DNA from: Candidatus Thermoplasmatota archaeon
GTDB lineage: Archaea; Thermoplasmatota; SW-10-69-26; JACQPN01; JAJPHT01
Reading direction: 5' to 3'
NCBI GenBank assembly: GCA_035540375.1
Contig: DATLGO010000069.1
Location: 1-64,000 of the forward strand
DNA length: 64,000 bases
A program made the position numbers and the translations under genes. Each line of letters begins with the position of its first letter. The stretch's first letter is position 1. Positions 1-8,807 of this stretch are shown here, one piece after another. The notes beneath the pieces were generated by a model. That model worked only from the letters and a program-made list of their open reading frames with translations. It was not told the origin of the DNA and ran no database searches.

Positions 1-2
1 GG

Positions 3-131
3 CAGACGCCGGCCACGCCCCCCACCACGACGCCCAATCCGGCCCTCCGCCTCCCCGGCTTCGAGGCCGCGGCCCTCGCCCTGGCCCTCGTCGGCGTGGC
101 GCTCCTCGCGCGCGGGCGCAAATCCTTATAG
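3..131 (+). CDS. C-terminal end of a PGF-CTERM surface protein (partial)
   Basis: An open frame entering from the left edge ends at a TAG at 129-131. Its 42 visible residues are a Thr/Pro-rich linker, then Pro-Gly-Phe, a hydrophobic Ala/Leu/Val stretch of about 16 residues, and a basic tail (RGRK). That is the tripartite PGF-CTERM signal, which archaeosortase A cleaves in Euryarchaeota while the protein is transferred to a lipid anchor. The body of the protein lies outside the window, so its function cannot be told. The stop codon overlaps the TATA box of the next gene, so the two are transcribed separately. Confidence 0.75.
   Translation, partial: QTPATPPTTTPNPALRLPGFEAAALALALVGVALLARGRKSL
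125..130 (+). promoter_or_regulatory. TATA box of mcmA2-meaB
   Basis: CTTATA is centred 26.5 nt before the ATG at 154. This is the archaeal leaderless geometry, with transcription starting at or next to the start codon. No Shine-Dalgarno sequence precedes the ATG. Confidence 0.65.
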
Positions 132-153
132 GCCGCGACTCGGGTGGCGCCGC

Positions 154-567
154 ATGGCCCCCGAGAAGCGCATCCGCGTCCTCGTCGCCAAGCCCGGCCT
201 CGACGGCCACGACCGCGGCGCGAAGGTCATCGCGCGCGCCCTCCGCGACGCCGGCATGGAGGTCGTCTACACGGGCCTCCGCCAGACGCCCGAGCAGGTC
301 GCCGAGGCGACGATCCAGGAGGACGCCGACGTCGTCGCGCTCTCGTGCCTTTCGGGCGCCCACATGACGCTCTTCCCGCGCATCGTGAAGCTCATCCACG
401 GCGCGGGCGCCCGCGACGTCCTCATCCTGGGCGGCGGCATCATCCCGCCCGACGACGGCGCGGCGCTCAAGAAGGAAGGCATCGCCGAGGTCTTCGGCCC
501 CGGCACGCCGACCGACGACATCATCGCGTACATCCGCGCGCACGCGCGGAGCCGCGTCGCCGCGTGA
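154..567 (+). CDS. mcmA2: Methylmalonyl-CoA mutase, B12-binding small subunit
   Basis: This 137-residue protein is a free-standing cobalamin-binding domain. It carries the DxHxxG signature as GLDGHDRG, with His19 the expected lower axial cobalt ligand, and a Gly-rich GGG turn near residue 94. In archaea the mutase is split; this subunit pairs with a catalytic TIM-barrel subunit, here encoded 59 kb away at 59036-60808. Together they interconvert methylmalonyl-CoA and succinyl-CoA. The mutase chaperone meaB follows after 4 nt, so the two are surely cotranscribed. The length matches family members. Confidence 0.93.
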   Translation: MAPEKRIRVLVAKPGLDGHDRGAKVIARALRDAGMEVVYTGLRQTPEQVAEATIQEDADVVALSCLSGAHMTLFPRIVKLIHGAGARDVLILGGGIIPPDDGAALKKEGIAEVFGPGTPTDDIIAYIRAHARSRVAA

Positions 568-571
568 CGCC

Positions 572-1525
572 ATGAGCGCCGCGGACCTCGCCGAGCGCCT
601 CCTCGCGGGCGACCGTCTCGCCGTCGCGCGCGCGATCAGCCTCGCGGAGGACCGCGACCCGGCCGGCCGCGAGATCCTGAAACGCGTCTACGCGCGCACG
701 GGGCGCGCGCACGTCGTCGGCGTCACGGGCCCGCCGGGGTCCGGCAAGTCCACGCTCGTCGACCAGCTCGTCGGCGTGTACCGCAAGGCCGGCGCGACGG
801 TGGGCGTCGTCGCGGTCGATCCGACCTCGCCCTTCACGGGGGGCGCCCTCCTCGGCGACCGCGTCCGGATGCAGTCCCGCGCGACGGATCCCGGCGTCTT
901 CATCCGCAGCATGGGGAGCCGCGGCCACCTCGGCGGTCTCGCGCGCGCGGCCGTCGACGCGGTCCGCATCCTCGACGCCTCCGGCAAGGACGTCGTCATC
1001 GTCGAGACCGTCGGCGTCGGGCAAGGCGAGGTGGACGTCGTTCGCCTCGCGGATTCGGTCATCGTGGTCGCGGTGCCGGGCCTCGGCGACGAGATCCAGA
1101 ACATCAAGGCCGGGCTCATGGAGATCGCGGATCTCTTCGTCGTGAACAAGGCCGACCGCGAGGACGCGGACAAGACCGTCGCGGAGCTCGCGACGTGGCT
1201 CGAGATCGGCATGACCGCGGGCTGGAACGCGCCCGTCGTGAAGACGGTGGCCTCGAGGGGCGAGGGCGTGGCGGACCTCGTGAAGGCGATCGCCGAGCAC
1301 CGCGCCTGGCTCGACGGGGAGGGCCGCCTCGAGTCGCGCCGCGCGGAGCAGGGCCAGCACGAGCTGCTCGAGGCGCTCAAGGAGCGCGTCGAGACGATGG
1401 TGCTCGGCGGCCGCGACGGCAAGCGCGCCTTCGCGGACCTCGCGCGCGCGATCGCGCGGCGGGAGACGGACCCATACTCCGCGTCCGAGGACCTCTTCGA
1501 CCGCCTTCCCGCGGGCAAGGGATAG
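572..1525 (+). CDS. meaB: Methylmalonyl-CoA mutase-associated GTPase MeaB/ArgK
   Basis: This is a 317-residue G3E-family P-loop GTPase. The Walker A motif GPPGSGKST is at residues 53-61, and NKAD supplies the guanine-specificity motif. MeaB gates loading of adenosylcobalamin into methylmalonyl-CoA mutase and protects the radical enzyme. It follows mcmA2 by 4 nt. The name ArgK (an older arginine/lysine transport kinase annotation) refers to the same family; the mutase neighbour settles the role. Confidence 0.93.
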   Translation: MSAADLAERLLAGDRLAVARAISLAEDRDPAGREILKRVYARTGRAHVVGVTGPPGSGKSTLVDQLVGVYRKAGATVGVVAVDPTSPFTGGALLGDRVRMQSRATDPGVFIRSMGSRGHLGGLARAAVDAVRILDASGKDVVIVETVGVGQGEVDVVRLADSVIVVAVPGLGDEIQNIKAGLMEIADLFVVNKADREDADKTVAELATWLEIGMTAGWNAPVVKTVASRGEGVADLVKAIAEHRAWLDGEGRLESRRAEQGQHELLEALKERVETMVLGGRDGKRAFADLARAIARRETDPYSASEDLFDRLPAGKG

Positions 1526-1567
1526 CGCCAAAACCTCTTTCCCCTCGCGCGCGGCTTCCCGTCGCGC

Positions 1568-2128
1568 ATGTCGTTCCACCTCGTCGTGATCCCGCTCGCG
1601 ATCGTGGTCCTCCTCGTCGCGTGGATCGTCGCGATCTACAACAAGATCATCACGCTCGAGAACCGCATCGACAACGCCTGGGGCCAGATCGACGTGCAGC
1701 TGAAACGGCGCGCGGATCTCATCCCCAACCTCGTCGAGACCGTGAAGGGCTACGCGTCGCACGAGAAGACCGTCCTCGAGAACGTCACCCGCGCGCGCGC
1801 CGCGCTCATGTCCGCGGGCTCGCGCGAGGAGGCGAACGCCGCCGACAATCTTCTCACGGGCGCGCTCAAGTCGCTCTTCGCGGTCGCCGAGGCATACCCC
1901 GACCTCAAGGCGAACCAGAACTTCCTGCGCCTGCAGGACGAGCTGACGCACACCGAGAACAAGGTGAGCTTCGCGCGGCAGCACTACAACGACTCGGTGC
2001 TGGAATACAACAACACCGTCGAGACCATCCCGAGCCGCTTCGTGGCGGGCCCCATGGGCCGCGCGGAGAAGAAGATGCTCGAGATCGAGCCCGCCGCCCG
2101 CGAGACGCCCCGCGTGTCCTTCGGATGA
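1568..2128 (+). CDS. lemA: LemA family membrane protein
   Basis: The protein has 186 residues. One N-terminal membrane helix (residues about 5-25) is followed by the conserved LemA segment with ENRIDNAWGQIDVQLKRR and DLIPNLV, then a long helical bundle. LemA proteins sit in the cytoplasmic membrane with the helical domain outside or periplasmic; their biochemical role is unknown. The stop codon overlaps the ATG of htpX (ATGA). The lemA-htpX pairing also occurs in bacteria, where it suggests a link to membrane protein quality control. Confidence 0.9.
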   Translation: MSFHLVVIPLAIVVLLVAWIVAIYNKIITLENRIDNAWGQIDVQLKRRADLIPNLVETVKGYASHEKTVLENVTRARAALMSAGSREEANAADNLLTGALKSLFAVAEAYPDLKANQNFLRLQDELTHTENKVSFARQHYNDSVLEYNNTVETIPSRFVAGPMGRAEKKMLEIEPAARETPRVSFG

Positions 2129-3045
2129 CGATGGCGACCCGGCAGCCGAAGTGGAGCTTCGCGGACCAGATCGCGCACAACCGGCGCCAGACGGTGCTCG
2201 TCGTCGGGCTCATGGGGGCGATCCTCTTCGCGCTCGTCTTCGCCCTCGGGCTCCTGCTCGACGCGCCGCCCGTGTTCACGGGCGTCGGCACGCTCCTCGT
2301 CGTCGGGATCTACCTCGCGATCACGTGGAACCGGAGCGTCGATTTGGTGATCCGCGCCGCTCGGGCGCGGCCCGCCAACCCGGCCGTCCGCGAGGAGCAG
2401 CTCCTGCTCCACCGCGTCGAGGAGATGGCGATCGCATCGGGCCTCCCGACCCCGCGCGTCTACGTTCAGGAATCCGACGGCATCAACGCGTTCGCGGCGG
2501 GCCGCGACCCCAAGGAGGCGGTCGTGTGCGTCACCACGGGCGCGCTCCGCAAGCTCGACCAGGAGGAGCTCGAGGGCGTGATCGGCCACGAGATGTCGCA
2601 CATCCTGAACTACGACGTCCGCCTCGCGACGGTCACGGTCGCGGTCGTGGGCGCGATCGCGATGCTCTCCGAGATCGCGATCCGGGCCTTGTGGTTCGGC
2701 GGCGGGCGGCGCGGGGGCGGCCGCGGCGGTGGAGCCGGACCGCTCATCATCGTCGCGCTCGTCCTCATCGTGCTCGCGCCCGTCTTCTCGCGCCTCGTCC
2801 ACCTCATGCTGTCGCGCCGCCGCGAATACCTCGCGGACGCGACGGGCGTGCGCCTCACGCGCAATCCGGAGGGTCTCGCGCGGGCGCTCCTCAAGATCAA
2901 GGGGGATGTCGCGGGCGAGCCGCCGGGGTCGAAGACGGTCGCGGGGCTCTACATCTCGAACCCGTGGCGGAGGATGGATCTCTCGAGCGTGCTCTCGAGC
3001 CACCCGCCCCTCGACGAGCGCGTCGCCCGCATTCGCCGGATGTGA
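2125..3045 (+). CDS. htpX: HtpX-like M48 membrane zinc protease
   Basis: A 306-residue integral membrane metallopeptidase. Two N-terminal helices precede the catalytic HEMSH at residues 155-159, with His155/His159 as zinc ligands and Glu156 as catalyst. The third ligand is the Glu of the REYLADATG segment. Two further hydrophobic segments flank a Gly/Arg-rich loop. HtpX degrades misfolded membrane proteins. The start is the ATG overlapping the lemA stop, which implies translational coupling. The gene meets the next, convergent gene with one base between stops (TGA-C-TCA). Confidence 0.92.
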   Translation: MTMATRQPKWSFADQIAHNRRQTVLVVGLMGAILFALVFALGLLLDAPPVFTGVGTLLVVGIYLAITWNRSVDLVIRAARARPANPAVREEQLLLHRVEEMAIASGLPTPRVYVQESDGINAFAAGRDPKEAVVCVTTGALRKLDQEELEGVIGHEMSHILNYDVRLATVTVAVVGAIAMLSEIAIRALWFGGGRRGGGRGGGAGPLIIVALVLIVLAPVFSRLVHLMLSRRREYLADATGVRLTRNPEGLARALLKIKGDVAGEPPGSKTVAGLYISNPWRRMDLSSVLSSHPPLDERVARIRRM

Positions 3046-3046
3046 C

Positions 3047-4027
3047 TCATCTTTCCAGCAAGTCGGTCGGCGGCCCCGCGAGGAGGAGCGTGAAGGTGGT
3101 CTCGCCGCGGTTGTTCGTTTCGTCGGACTCCGCGACGGCGTTCGCGGGATCGCCGACGACGCTCACGACGAACGTGCCGATCTTGCCCTTGGCGTCGAGC
3201 GTCGCGGTGAGCGGCATCATGGAATGGCCCGCAAGCGAAAGGGGCCATACGGAGCGGAAGACGCGGTCCTCGTCGTCGACGCGGTAGCTGAAGGTCGCGG
3301 TGAACACGCCCGTCGGCGCGTTGCCGCGGTTCGAGACCTGCGCGTTCACCCGCACCTGGGTCGCCTCCTGCACGTGGGTGACGTTCGTGATCGCGATGTC
3401 CTTGTGGAGAGGATTCGCGAGCGTGACGTTCAGGCGGACCTCGGATCCAAGGTGGCCGTCGGTGGCCTGGATCCGGAGGCTGGTCTTGCCATTGTGGAAG
3501 GTCCGCGTGTCGAGGTCGAAGCTCCACGCCCACCCGCTCGACGCGTTGGTCTGGATCCCGTATCCCTGCACGACGCCCCGGTTCGCGAGGAAGATGCGCA
3601 CCCACGCGTTCGGGCCCTCGGCGTCGGGGGCCGTCCCTTCGAGACGCACGATGCCCGCAAGGGGCGTGGAGTTGTCGAACGTCGTCGCGACCGCGGGCGC
3701 GCTGTTGGGACCGACCACGATCGTGCCCTTCATGACCGGATGGAGGCGGCAGAGGTACGGGTACGTGCCGGCGGTCGCAAACGCGAGGTCGGTCGACGCG
3801 AGCCGCCCGACGCCGGCGTCGAAATGGCGCGGCCACGCTTCGCTCGTGACGGTGTGGTTCACGGTCGCGTTCGGGTTCGTCCAGCGCACGACCTCGCCCG
3901 TGCCCGCGAGAAGGACGATCTTTGGCGAGAAGGCGAAGTCCGCGGTCGAGATGACTGCTGAGGGCGTCGTCGCGGCGCCGGCCGGCAGGAGGATGGCAAG
4001 CGCGAGCAGGACCGCGGCGCGGCGCAT
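3047..4027 (-). CDS. Secreted cupredoxin with CARDB-type domain
   Basis: A 326-residue exported protein with a signal peptide ending near residue 19. The N-terminal domain (about 20-110) is plastocyanin-like, with a complete type 1 copper set: His58 in NPNATVNHT and Cys93, His96, Met99 in CRLHPVM. The C-terminal part has a CARDB-like adhesion fold ending in ESDETNNRGE. Several N-glycosylation sequons (NHT, NAT, NVT) agree with an extracytoplasmic location. It is probably an electron carrier at the cell surface; no partner oxidase is visible nearby. No lipobox or C-terminal anchor is present. Confidence 0.85.
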   Translation of the reverse strand: MRRAAVLLALAILLPAGAATTPSAVISTADFAFSPKIVLLAGTGEVVRWTNPNATVNHTVTSEAWPRHFDAGVGRLASTDLAFATAGTYPYLCRLHPVMKGTIVVGPNSAPAVATTFDNSTPLAGIVRLEGTAPDAEGPNAWVRIFLANRGVVQGYGIQTNASSGWAWSFDLDTRTFHNGKTSLRIQATDGHLGSEVRLNVTLANPLHKDIAITNVTHVQEATQVRVNAQVSNRGNAPTGVFTATFSYRVDDEDRVFRSVWPLSLAGHSMMPLTATLDAKGKIGTFVVSVVGDPANAVAESDETNNRGETTFTLLLAGPPTDLLER

Positions 4028-4101
4028 GCGACGCGACCGGCCGGGCGCGGGATAACGTTTCTCCTGAAAGCCTCTTGACGGGGGACGCGCTTCCCGAGCG
4101 T

Positions 4102-4944
4102 ATGCGCCGCGCTTTGCTCCTTGCCGCCGCCCTCCTCGCCGCCGTCGCCCTCTCCGGCTGTCTCGCGGCTGTCGTGGAGCGCGACGGGAGCGTCGCCCCG
4201 TACGTGGACGTCGCGCACGTCGAGCCGGGGGGCGTCGCCTCGTTCGGGCTCTACGTCGCGAACGCGGCGACCGTCCGGCAGTCCTACGACGTGACCTTCC
4301 CCGACACGCCCTCGGGCTGGCGGCTTGCGGCCGAGGAGGCCCGCTTCGCGCTCGAAGGCGGCGAGGCGCGCGCGCTCTTCCTCACGGCCCAGCCGCCCAT
4401 CGACGCGCGCCACGGCCACACGCCCTTCGTCGTCTCCGTGGGCGGCGCGCGCGTGACGCTCCACGCCATCGTCGAGAAGGCCCCGGGCGAAGCCGCGCGC
4501 AAGGGCGTCGGGATGCAGCTCCACACGGTGGGCGTCTGGCCGAACGGGACCATCTTCTACACGAACTGGAAGGCGGTGGTCGACGGCGGGGCCGCGCCCG
4601 ACGTGGACCTTTCCCCGGACGAGCCCGCCGACTACGAGCCGCTCAAGGTGTATGTGGGCGGCGAGCGCGGGAAACGTCCGCCGGAGCCGTACAACCGGTC
4701 GGGTTACGTGAACGTCATTCCGGGCTTCGACGCCGCGCTCCCCGGCCTCAAGGCCGGCCACGTCCGCGCCGTCCGCATCGCGCCCGAGGACGCCTACACG
4801 CGCGCCGGCAACGAGAAGCACCGCCTCTTCGGCGACCCGCTCGCGTTCATCATCCGCGCGGCCTCGGTGGACGTCCTGCCGCCCGACGCGACGCTCCCGC
4901 TCCCGATCCGTCCGCCGGTCGGAGGGGCGCCCGCGTGGCGTTGA
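4102..4944 (+). CDS. Lipoprotein with FKBP-like domain
   Basis: The protein has 280 residues and a lipoprotein signal peptide ending in LSGC, with Cys19 the lipidated residue. Residues about 20-135 look like an Ig-like or DUF11-type fold. The C-terminal half matches the FKBP-type prolyl isomerase pattern: a GTIFYTNW strand, VIPGFDAALPGLKAG, IAPEDAYT, then a final beta strand. It could help fold exported proteins in the pseudoperiplasm. Several FKBP active-site aromatics cannot be confirmed by eye, so isomerase activity is inferred. I chose the ATG before the signal peptide over an upstream TTG. The 3' end overlaps the next gene by 10 bases. Confidence 0.7.
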   Translation: MRRALLLAAALLAAVALSGCLAAVVERDGSVAPYVDVAHVEPGGVASFGLYVANAATVRQSYDVTFPDTPSGWRLAAEEARFALEGGEARALFLTAQPPIDARHGHTPFVVSVGGARVTLHAIVEKAPGEAARKGVGMQLHTVGVWPNGTIFYTNWKAVVDGGAAPDVDLSPDEPADYEPLKVYVGGERGKRPPEPYNRSGYVNVIPGFDAALPGLKAGHVRAVRIAPEDAYTRAGNEKHRLFGDPLAFIIRAASVDVLPPDATLPLPIRPPVGGAPAWR

Positions 4945-5825
4945 AGCGGGTCGCGCTCTCGGACCGCGCCTGGTGCGTCGACCACGCGACGTCCGTCGCC
5001 GTCGTCGAGAACGATCGCCGCGCCTTCATGGTGGACGCGGGGCTCGACGAGAACCTCGCGCGAAAGATGGTGAACGACCTCGCGCAGCGCGGAATCGCGC
5101 TCGAGGCCGTCGTCGTGACGCACGCGCACGCGGACCACTTCGGCGGCGCGGCCTTCGCGGCCGCGCGGACGGGGGCCCGCGTGCTCGCGCCCGCCGTGGA
5201 CGCCCTCACCCTCGGGCATCCCGACCTCGAGCCGTGGACGCTCTGGGCCGCGGCCCCGCCGCCCGACGTCGTGAACAAGTTCCTGCGCGGCCCCGAGACG
5301 CCCGTAAACGCGACGCTCGCGCCGGGACCCGCGACGCTCGCCGGCCTCGACGTGACCGTCCACGCGCTGCCGGGCCACACGCCGGGACAGATCGGGGTCG
5401 GCGCGGACGGCGTCCTCTTCGTCGCGGACGCGCTTCTCGGCGAAGCCGTGCTCGCGAAGCATCCCGTGCCCTTCTCGGTGGACCCGGACGCGGCGCGGGC
5501 CTCCGCGGCCCGCGTCGCGGGGCTCGGCTACGACGTCGTGCACGCCTATCACGGAGGCCGCGTTTCGGACGTCTCGGCGCTCGTCGCGATGAACGTCGCG
5601 GCCTATGACGCCGCCGAGGCCGCGGCCCTCGAGGCCTTCGACGCGCCGCGCGGGGTCGAGGAGGCCTTCGCGCGCGTCGCGTCGCGCTGGCCGTCGCCCC
5701 CCGGAACGGTCGGCCAATGGGTCCTCGACGCGGCGTCCTTCCGGGGGACCGTCGCCGCCCTCGCCCGGCGGGGACGGCTCGCGCCCGTCCTCGAGCGCGG
5801 CGCGCTCCTCTGGAAGCGGGCCTGA
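4935..5825 (+). CDS. Metallo-beta-lactamase-fold hydrolase
   Basis: A 296-residue MBL-superfamily enzyme. THAHADHFGG gives the HxHxDH metal site (His63, His65, Asp67, His68), followed by GHTPGQIGV and a VADALLG segment with later His/Asp ligands. The C-terminal 100 residues are helical with a winged-helix feel, as in the glyoxalase II / LACTB2-like branch. Substrate is unknown; thioester or phosphodiester hydrolysis is typical. The GTG start lies inside the end of the upstream lipoprotein gene, so the two are coupled. Confidence 0.85.
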   Translation: MALKRVALSDRAWCVDHATSVAVVENDRRAFMVDAGLDENLARKMVNDLAQRGIALEAVVVTHAHADHFGGAAFAAARTGARVLAPAVDALTLGHPDLEPWTLWAAAPPPDVVNKFLRGPETPVNATLAPGPATLAGLDVTVHALPGHTPGQIGVGADGVLFVADALLGEAVLAKHPVPFSVDPDAARASAARVAGLGYDVVHAYHGGRVSDVSALVAMNVAAYDAAEAAALEAFDAPRGVEEAFARVASRWPSPPGTVGQWVLDAASFRGTVAALARRGRLAPVLERGALLWKRA

Positions 5826-5853
5826 CGGGCCAGGGATCCCTCCAAGAAGAAAC

Positions 5854-5861
5854 CATTAAGG
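5854..5861 (+). promoter_or_regulatory. TATA-like promoter element and RBS of livK
   Basis: CATTAAGG is centred 46 nt before the livK ATG. That predicts a leader of about 20 nt carrying the purine-rich AAGGGGG (5890-5896) as ribosome-binding site. The gene is therefore leadered, unlike most in this window. Confidence 0.5.
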
Positions 5862-5902
5862 GTCGCGCGACGGGTTTCTGGGCGTCATCAAGGGGGAAAA
5901 CG

Positions 5903-7300
5903 ATGAAACATCACGCGTCATGGTCCCTGGTCGTCGCGGTCGTTCTCGCGTCCGGCTTCCTCGCGGGCTGCGTCCAGCAGGAGGGCGGCGACGGCGCCGG
6001 CGGCATCAAGACCCAGTGCGGCGGAACGAGCGCCGCGACCTTCTCCGGGGCGGGCGCAGGCCTGCTCCGCGAAGCCGCGTCCGCTCCCTCCGCGATCGGG
6101 AGCGAAGTCGGAGAGGCGGCGCAACCGTCCGGCGGGCTCGTGATCGGCACCCTCGTGCCGCTCACGGGGAGCCTCGAAGCCTACGGCGGCGACATGGAGC
6201 GCGCGGTCGAGATGGCGGTCGACGAGATCAACCGCGCGGGCGGCGTGAACGGTCAGCAGGTCCGCGTCGTGAAGGAGGACAGCCAGAGCAACGCCGCGAC
6301 CGCGCCGCAGGCCTTCCAGCGCCTCGTCTCGGAAAAGGTCTCGGGCGTCGTCGGCGCGGCGGGTTCCGCCGTGACGGGCTCGATCCTCGAGGCGGCGAAG
6401 AACAACAACGTGATGGTCGTGACGCCCGCGTCGACGAGCCCCACGCTCACGCTCGACCGCGACAACGGCGGCTACTTCCTCCGCATTCCGCCTTCGGACG
6501 CCCTCCAGGGCAAGGTCCTCGCGCAGACGGTCTACCAGGACGGATGCCGCTCGGCCGTGCTGATCGCCGTCAACAACGACTACGGCGTGGGCCTCTCGCG
6601 CGTGTTCGAGGAGACGTTCAAGAGCCTGGGCGGCACGATCAAGGCGGAGACCGTCAAGTTCCCGGCCAACGCGCAGACGTTCAGCTCCGAGGTCCAGAAA
6701 GCCGCCTCCGCGAACGCGGACGCGATCGTCCTCGTCGGCTATCCCCAGGAGGGCGTTCCCCTCATGAAGGAGGCCTTCCAGCGCGGCGCGATGGGGAAGA
6801 GCGTGTTCTTCTTCAGCGAGGGCGTGCGGGCCCCCGCCTTCGTGACGGGCGTCGGAAAGACCTCGGACGGCAAGTTCGTGCTCGCGGGTCTCAAGGGCAC
6901 GGCCCCCACGGGCGTCGCCTCGCCGGGTTTCGAGCACTTCAACCGCACCTTCCACGAGAAGCACGGCCGGGCCCCCGGCCTCTTCGCGGCCGAAAGCTAC
7001 GACGCGACCTGGATCATCGCGCTCGCGGCGCAATGCGCGGGCGCGAACACCGGGAGCGGCATCAAGGACAACGTCCTCAAGGTCGTGAACCGGGACGGGC
7101 CCGCCGACGTCGCGGTGAGCGGCTCGAACGCCGTTCTCGCGCTGAACTCCGCGAAGGCCGGGTGCGGCATCAACTATCAGGGCGCCGCGCACGACTTCGA
7201 CTTCGACACCCGCGGCGATCCGAAGGAGGGCGTCTACTCGGTCTGGCAGGTCGGACCCGACGGCGCCATCACGACGGTGCGCAGCGACGTGCGACCCTAG
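5903..7300 (+). CDS. livK: Branched-chain amino acid ABC transporter, substrate-binding lipoprotein
   Basis: A 465-residue type I periplasmic-binding protein. The signal peptide ends in the lipobox LAGC, so it is anchored to the membrane. The core begins at GTLVPLTGSLEAYGGDM and continues through GGVNGQQVRVV, AGSAVTGSI and the NNDYGVGLS lobe. The spacer between lipobox and core is unusually long (about 65 residues, Gly/Ala-rich). It captures Leu/Ile/Val or similar ligands for the LivHMGF machinery encoded convergently next door. It is encoded apart from that operon on the opposite strand, which allows separate, higher expression. Confidence 0.92.
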   Translation: MKHHASWSLVVAVVLASGFLAGCVQQEGGDGAGGIKTQCGGTSAATFSGAGAGLLREAASAPSAIGSEVGEAAQPSGGLVIGTLVPLTGSLEAYGGDMERAVEMAVDEINRAGGVNGQQVRVVKEDSQSNAATAPQAFQRLVSEKVSGVVGAAGSAVTGSILEAAKNNNVMVVTPASTSPTLTLDRDNGGYFLRIPPSDALQGKVLAQTVYQDGCRSAVLIAVNNDYGVGLSRVFEETFKSLGGTIKAETVKFPANAQTFSSEVQKAASANADAIVLVGYPQEGVPLMKEAFQRGAMGKSVFFFSEGVRAPAFVTGVGKTSDGKFVLAGLKGTAPTGVASPGFEHFNRTFHEKHGRAPGLFAAESYDATWIIALAAQCAGANTGSGIKDNVLKVVNRDGPADVAVSGSNAVLALNSAKAGCGINYQGAAHDFDFDTRGDPKEGVYSVWQVGPDGAITTVRSDVRP

Positions 7301-7309
7301 GCCGCGGGC

Positions 7310-7339
7310 GGGGGGCGGAAGCCCCCCTCCTCCTATTTT
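7310..7339. terminator. Hairpin terminator between livK and livF
   Basis: A 7-bp G/C stem (7310-7316 with 7321-7327) closed by a GGAA tetraloop is followed by TCCTCCTATTTT. It lies 9 nt after the livK stop and runs into the last codons of livF, so it could serve both convergent transcripts. Confidence 0.55.
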
Positions 7340-8040
7340 CCGCCGAGATAGAGCTTCGCGACGTCCGGGTTCGCGAGGACTTCGGGCCCGCGACCCTCGA
7401 AGCGGTTGCGGCCCATGTCGAGGACGAGACCGCGGTCGCTCATCGCGAGGGCCTTCCGGGCGTTCTGCTCGACGAGGAGGACCGGCGTGCCCGCGTCCGC
7501 GATGCCGCGGATGTGGCGAAACACCTCGTTCTGGAGCGTGGGCGCGAGGCCCGCGGACGGCTCGTCGAGAAGCAGCACACGGGGCGCAAGCATGAGGGCG
7601 CGTCCGATCGCGACCATCTGGCGCTGACCGCCCGAGAGTCGGCCCACCTTCTCCCCGCCTCGCTCCCGACAGAGGGGGAAGAGCCCGTAGACGCGCTCGA
7701 GCGCGTCGTCGACGCCGTCTTCGAGCGTGAACGCTCCCATCTCGAGATTCTCGCGGACCGTGAGGTTGGGGAACACGTTCGCGACCTGCGGCACGTAGCC
7801 GACGCCCGCGCGGACGATCGCGTGCGGCGGTCGGCCCGCGAGGTCCTCGCCTTCGAGCGCGACGCGGCCTTCCCGCAGCGGAATGAGGCCGACGATGGCC
7901 TTGAGGAGGGTGCTCTTCCCGGCGCCGTTCGGCCCGATGATGGTGACGACCTCTCCCCGGCGGATGCTCACGCTCGCGCCATGGAGGATGACGGCCTCAT
8001 CGTAGCCCGCGACGACGCTCTCGGCGACGAGGACGCTCAC
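7333..8040 (-). CDS. livF: Branched-chain amino acid ABC transporter ATPase LivF
   Basis: A 235-residue ABC ATPase of the LivF type. It has Walker A GPNGAGKST, the Q-loop PQVANVFPNLT, signature LSGGQRQM and Walker B LLLDEPSAGL. It powers amino acid uptake together with LivG on the cytoplasmic face of LivHM. The GTG start overlaps the livG stop (GTGA). It is the last gene of the livHMGF operon. Confidence 0.95.
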   Translation of the reverse strand: MSVLVAESVVAGYDEAVILHGASVSIRRGEVVTIIGPNGAGKSTLLKAIVGLIPLREGRVALEGEDLAGRPPHAIVRAGVGYVPQVANVFPNLTVRENLEMGAFTLEDGVDDALERVYGLFPLCRERGGEKVGRLSGGQRQMVAIGRALMLAPRVLLLDEPSAGLAPTLQNEVFRHIRGIADAGTPVLLVEQNARKALAMSDRGLVLDMGRNRFEGRGPEVLANPDVAKLYLGGK

Positions 8041-8807
8041 GGCTCGCGGCCCCCGAGATAGGCCTCGATGACGCGCGGATCGTTCCGCACGGTCTCGGGA
8101 TCGCCCGCGGCGAGCGTCGTGCCCTCCGCCATGACGATCACGCGATCGGAGTTCGCCATGATGGACTCGATGTCGTGCTCCACGATGAGGATCGCGGCGC
8201 CGCGCTCGTCGCGGATCGCGCGGATGCGCTCCATGATGCCTTTCGCGAGGGTCGGATTCACGCCCGCCATCGGCTCGTCGAGAAGGAGCACCTTCGGTTC
8301 GAGCATGAGGGCGCGCGCGATCTCGAGAAGCTTCTTCTGGCCGCCGGACAGGCTTCCCGCGTAATCGTCGAGCTTGGCGGAGAGGCCCACGAAATCGAGC
8401 ACCTCCCGCGCGCGGTCTTCGACCGCCTCCTCGCGTTTCCTCCAGAACGGGGTGATCGCCACCGCGAGGCGTTCGCCCGGCTGGTCGGGCGCCGCGAGCG
8501 CCACGTTGTCGAGCACGCTCATCCGGTTGAGCGCCCGGGAGAGCTGGAAGGTGCGCGCGAGCCCGCGCTTCGCGAGCGCGTGCGCGGGAAGGCCCGTCAC
8601 GTCCTCGCCCGCGAGCGTCACGCGCCCCCCGTCCGGCTCGAGCGCGCCGGCGACGAGATTGAAGAGCGTCGTCTTGCCGGCCCCGTTCGGTCCGATGAGA
8701 CCCACGATCTCGCCGGGCGCGACCGCGACGTCCATATCGGCGACCGCGACCGCGCCGCCGAACGCCTTGCGCAGCCCCTTCGCCTCGAGGATCGCCTCAG
8801 CGGCCAA
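8037..8807 (-). CDS. livG: Branched-chain amino acid ABC transporter ATPase LivG
   Basis: A 256-residue ABC ATPase with Walker A GPNGAGKTT, the long LivG-specific insertion between Walker A and signature, LSGGQKKL, and Walker B LLLDEPMAG. It forms the heterodimeric motor with LivF. The best start is TTG at 8807, inside the 3' end of livM (11-nt overlap); this keeps the N-terminus in register with the family. Confidence 0.94.
   Translation of the reverse strand: MAAEAILEAKGLRKAFGGAVAVADMDVAVAPGEIVGLIGPNGAGKTTLFNLVAGALEPDGGRVTLAGEDVTGLPAHALAKRGLARTFQLSRALNRMSVLDNVALAAPDQPGERLAVAITPFWRKREEAVEDRAREVLDFVGLSAKLDDYAGSLSGGQKKLLEIARALMLEPKVLLLDEPMAGVNPTLAKGIMERIRAIRDERGAAILIVEHDIESIMANSDRVIVMAEGTTLAAGDPETVRNDPRVIEAYLGGREP

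Noticed and set aside
521-1984. Long minus-strand frame opposite meaB and lemA
   Set aside because: Arg/Ala/Glu-rich with no motif; both opposite genes are clearly recognised.
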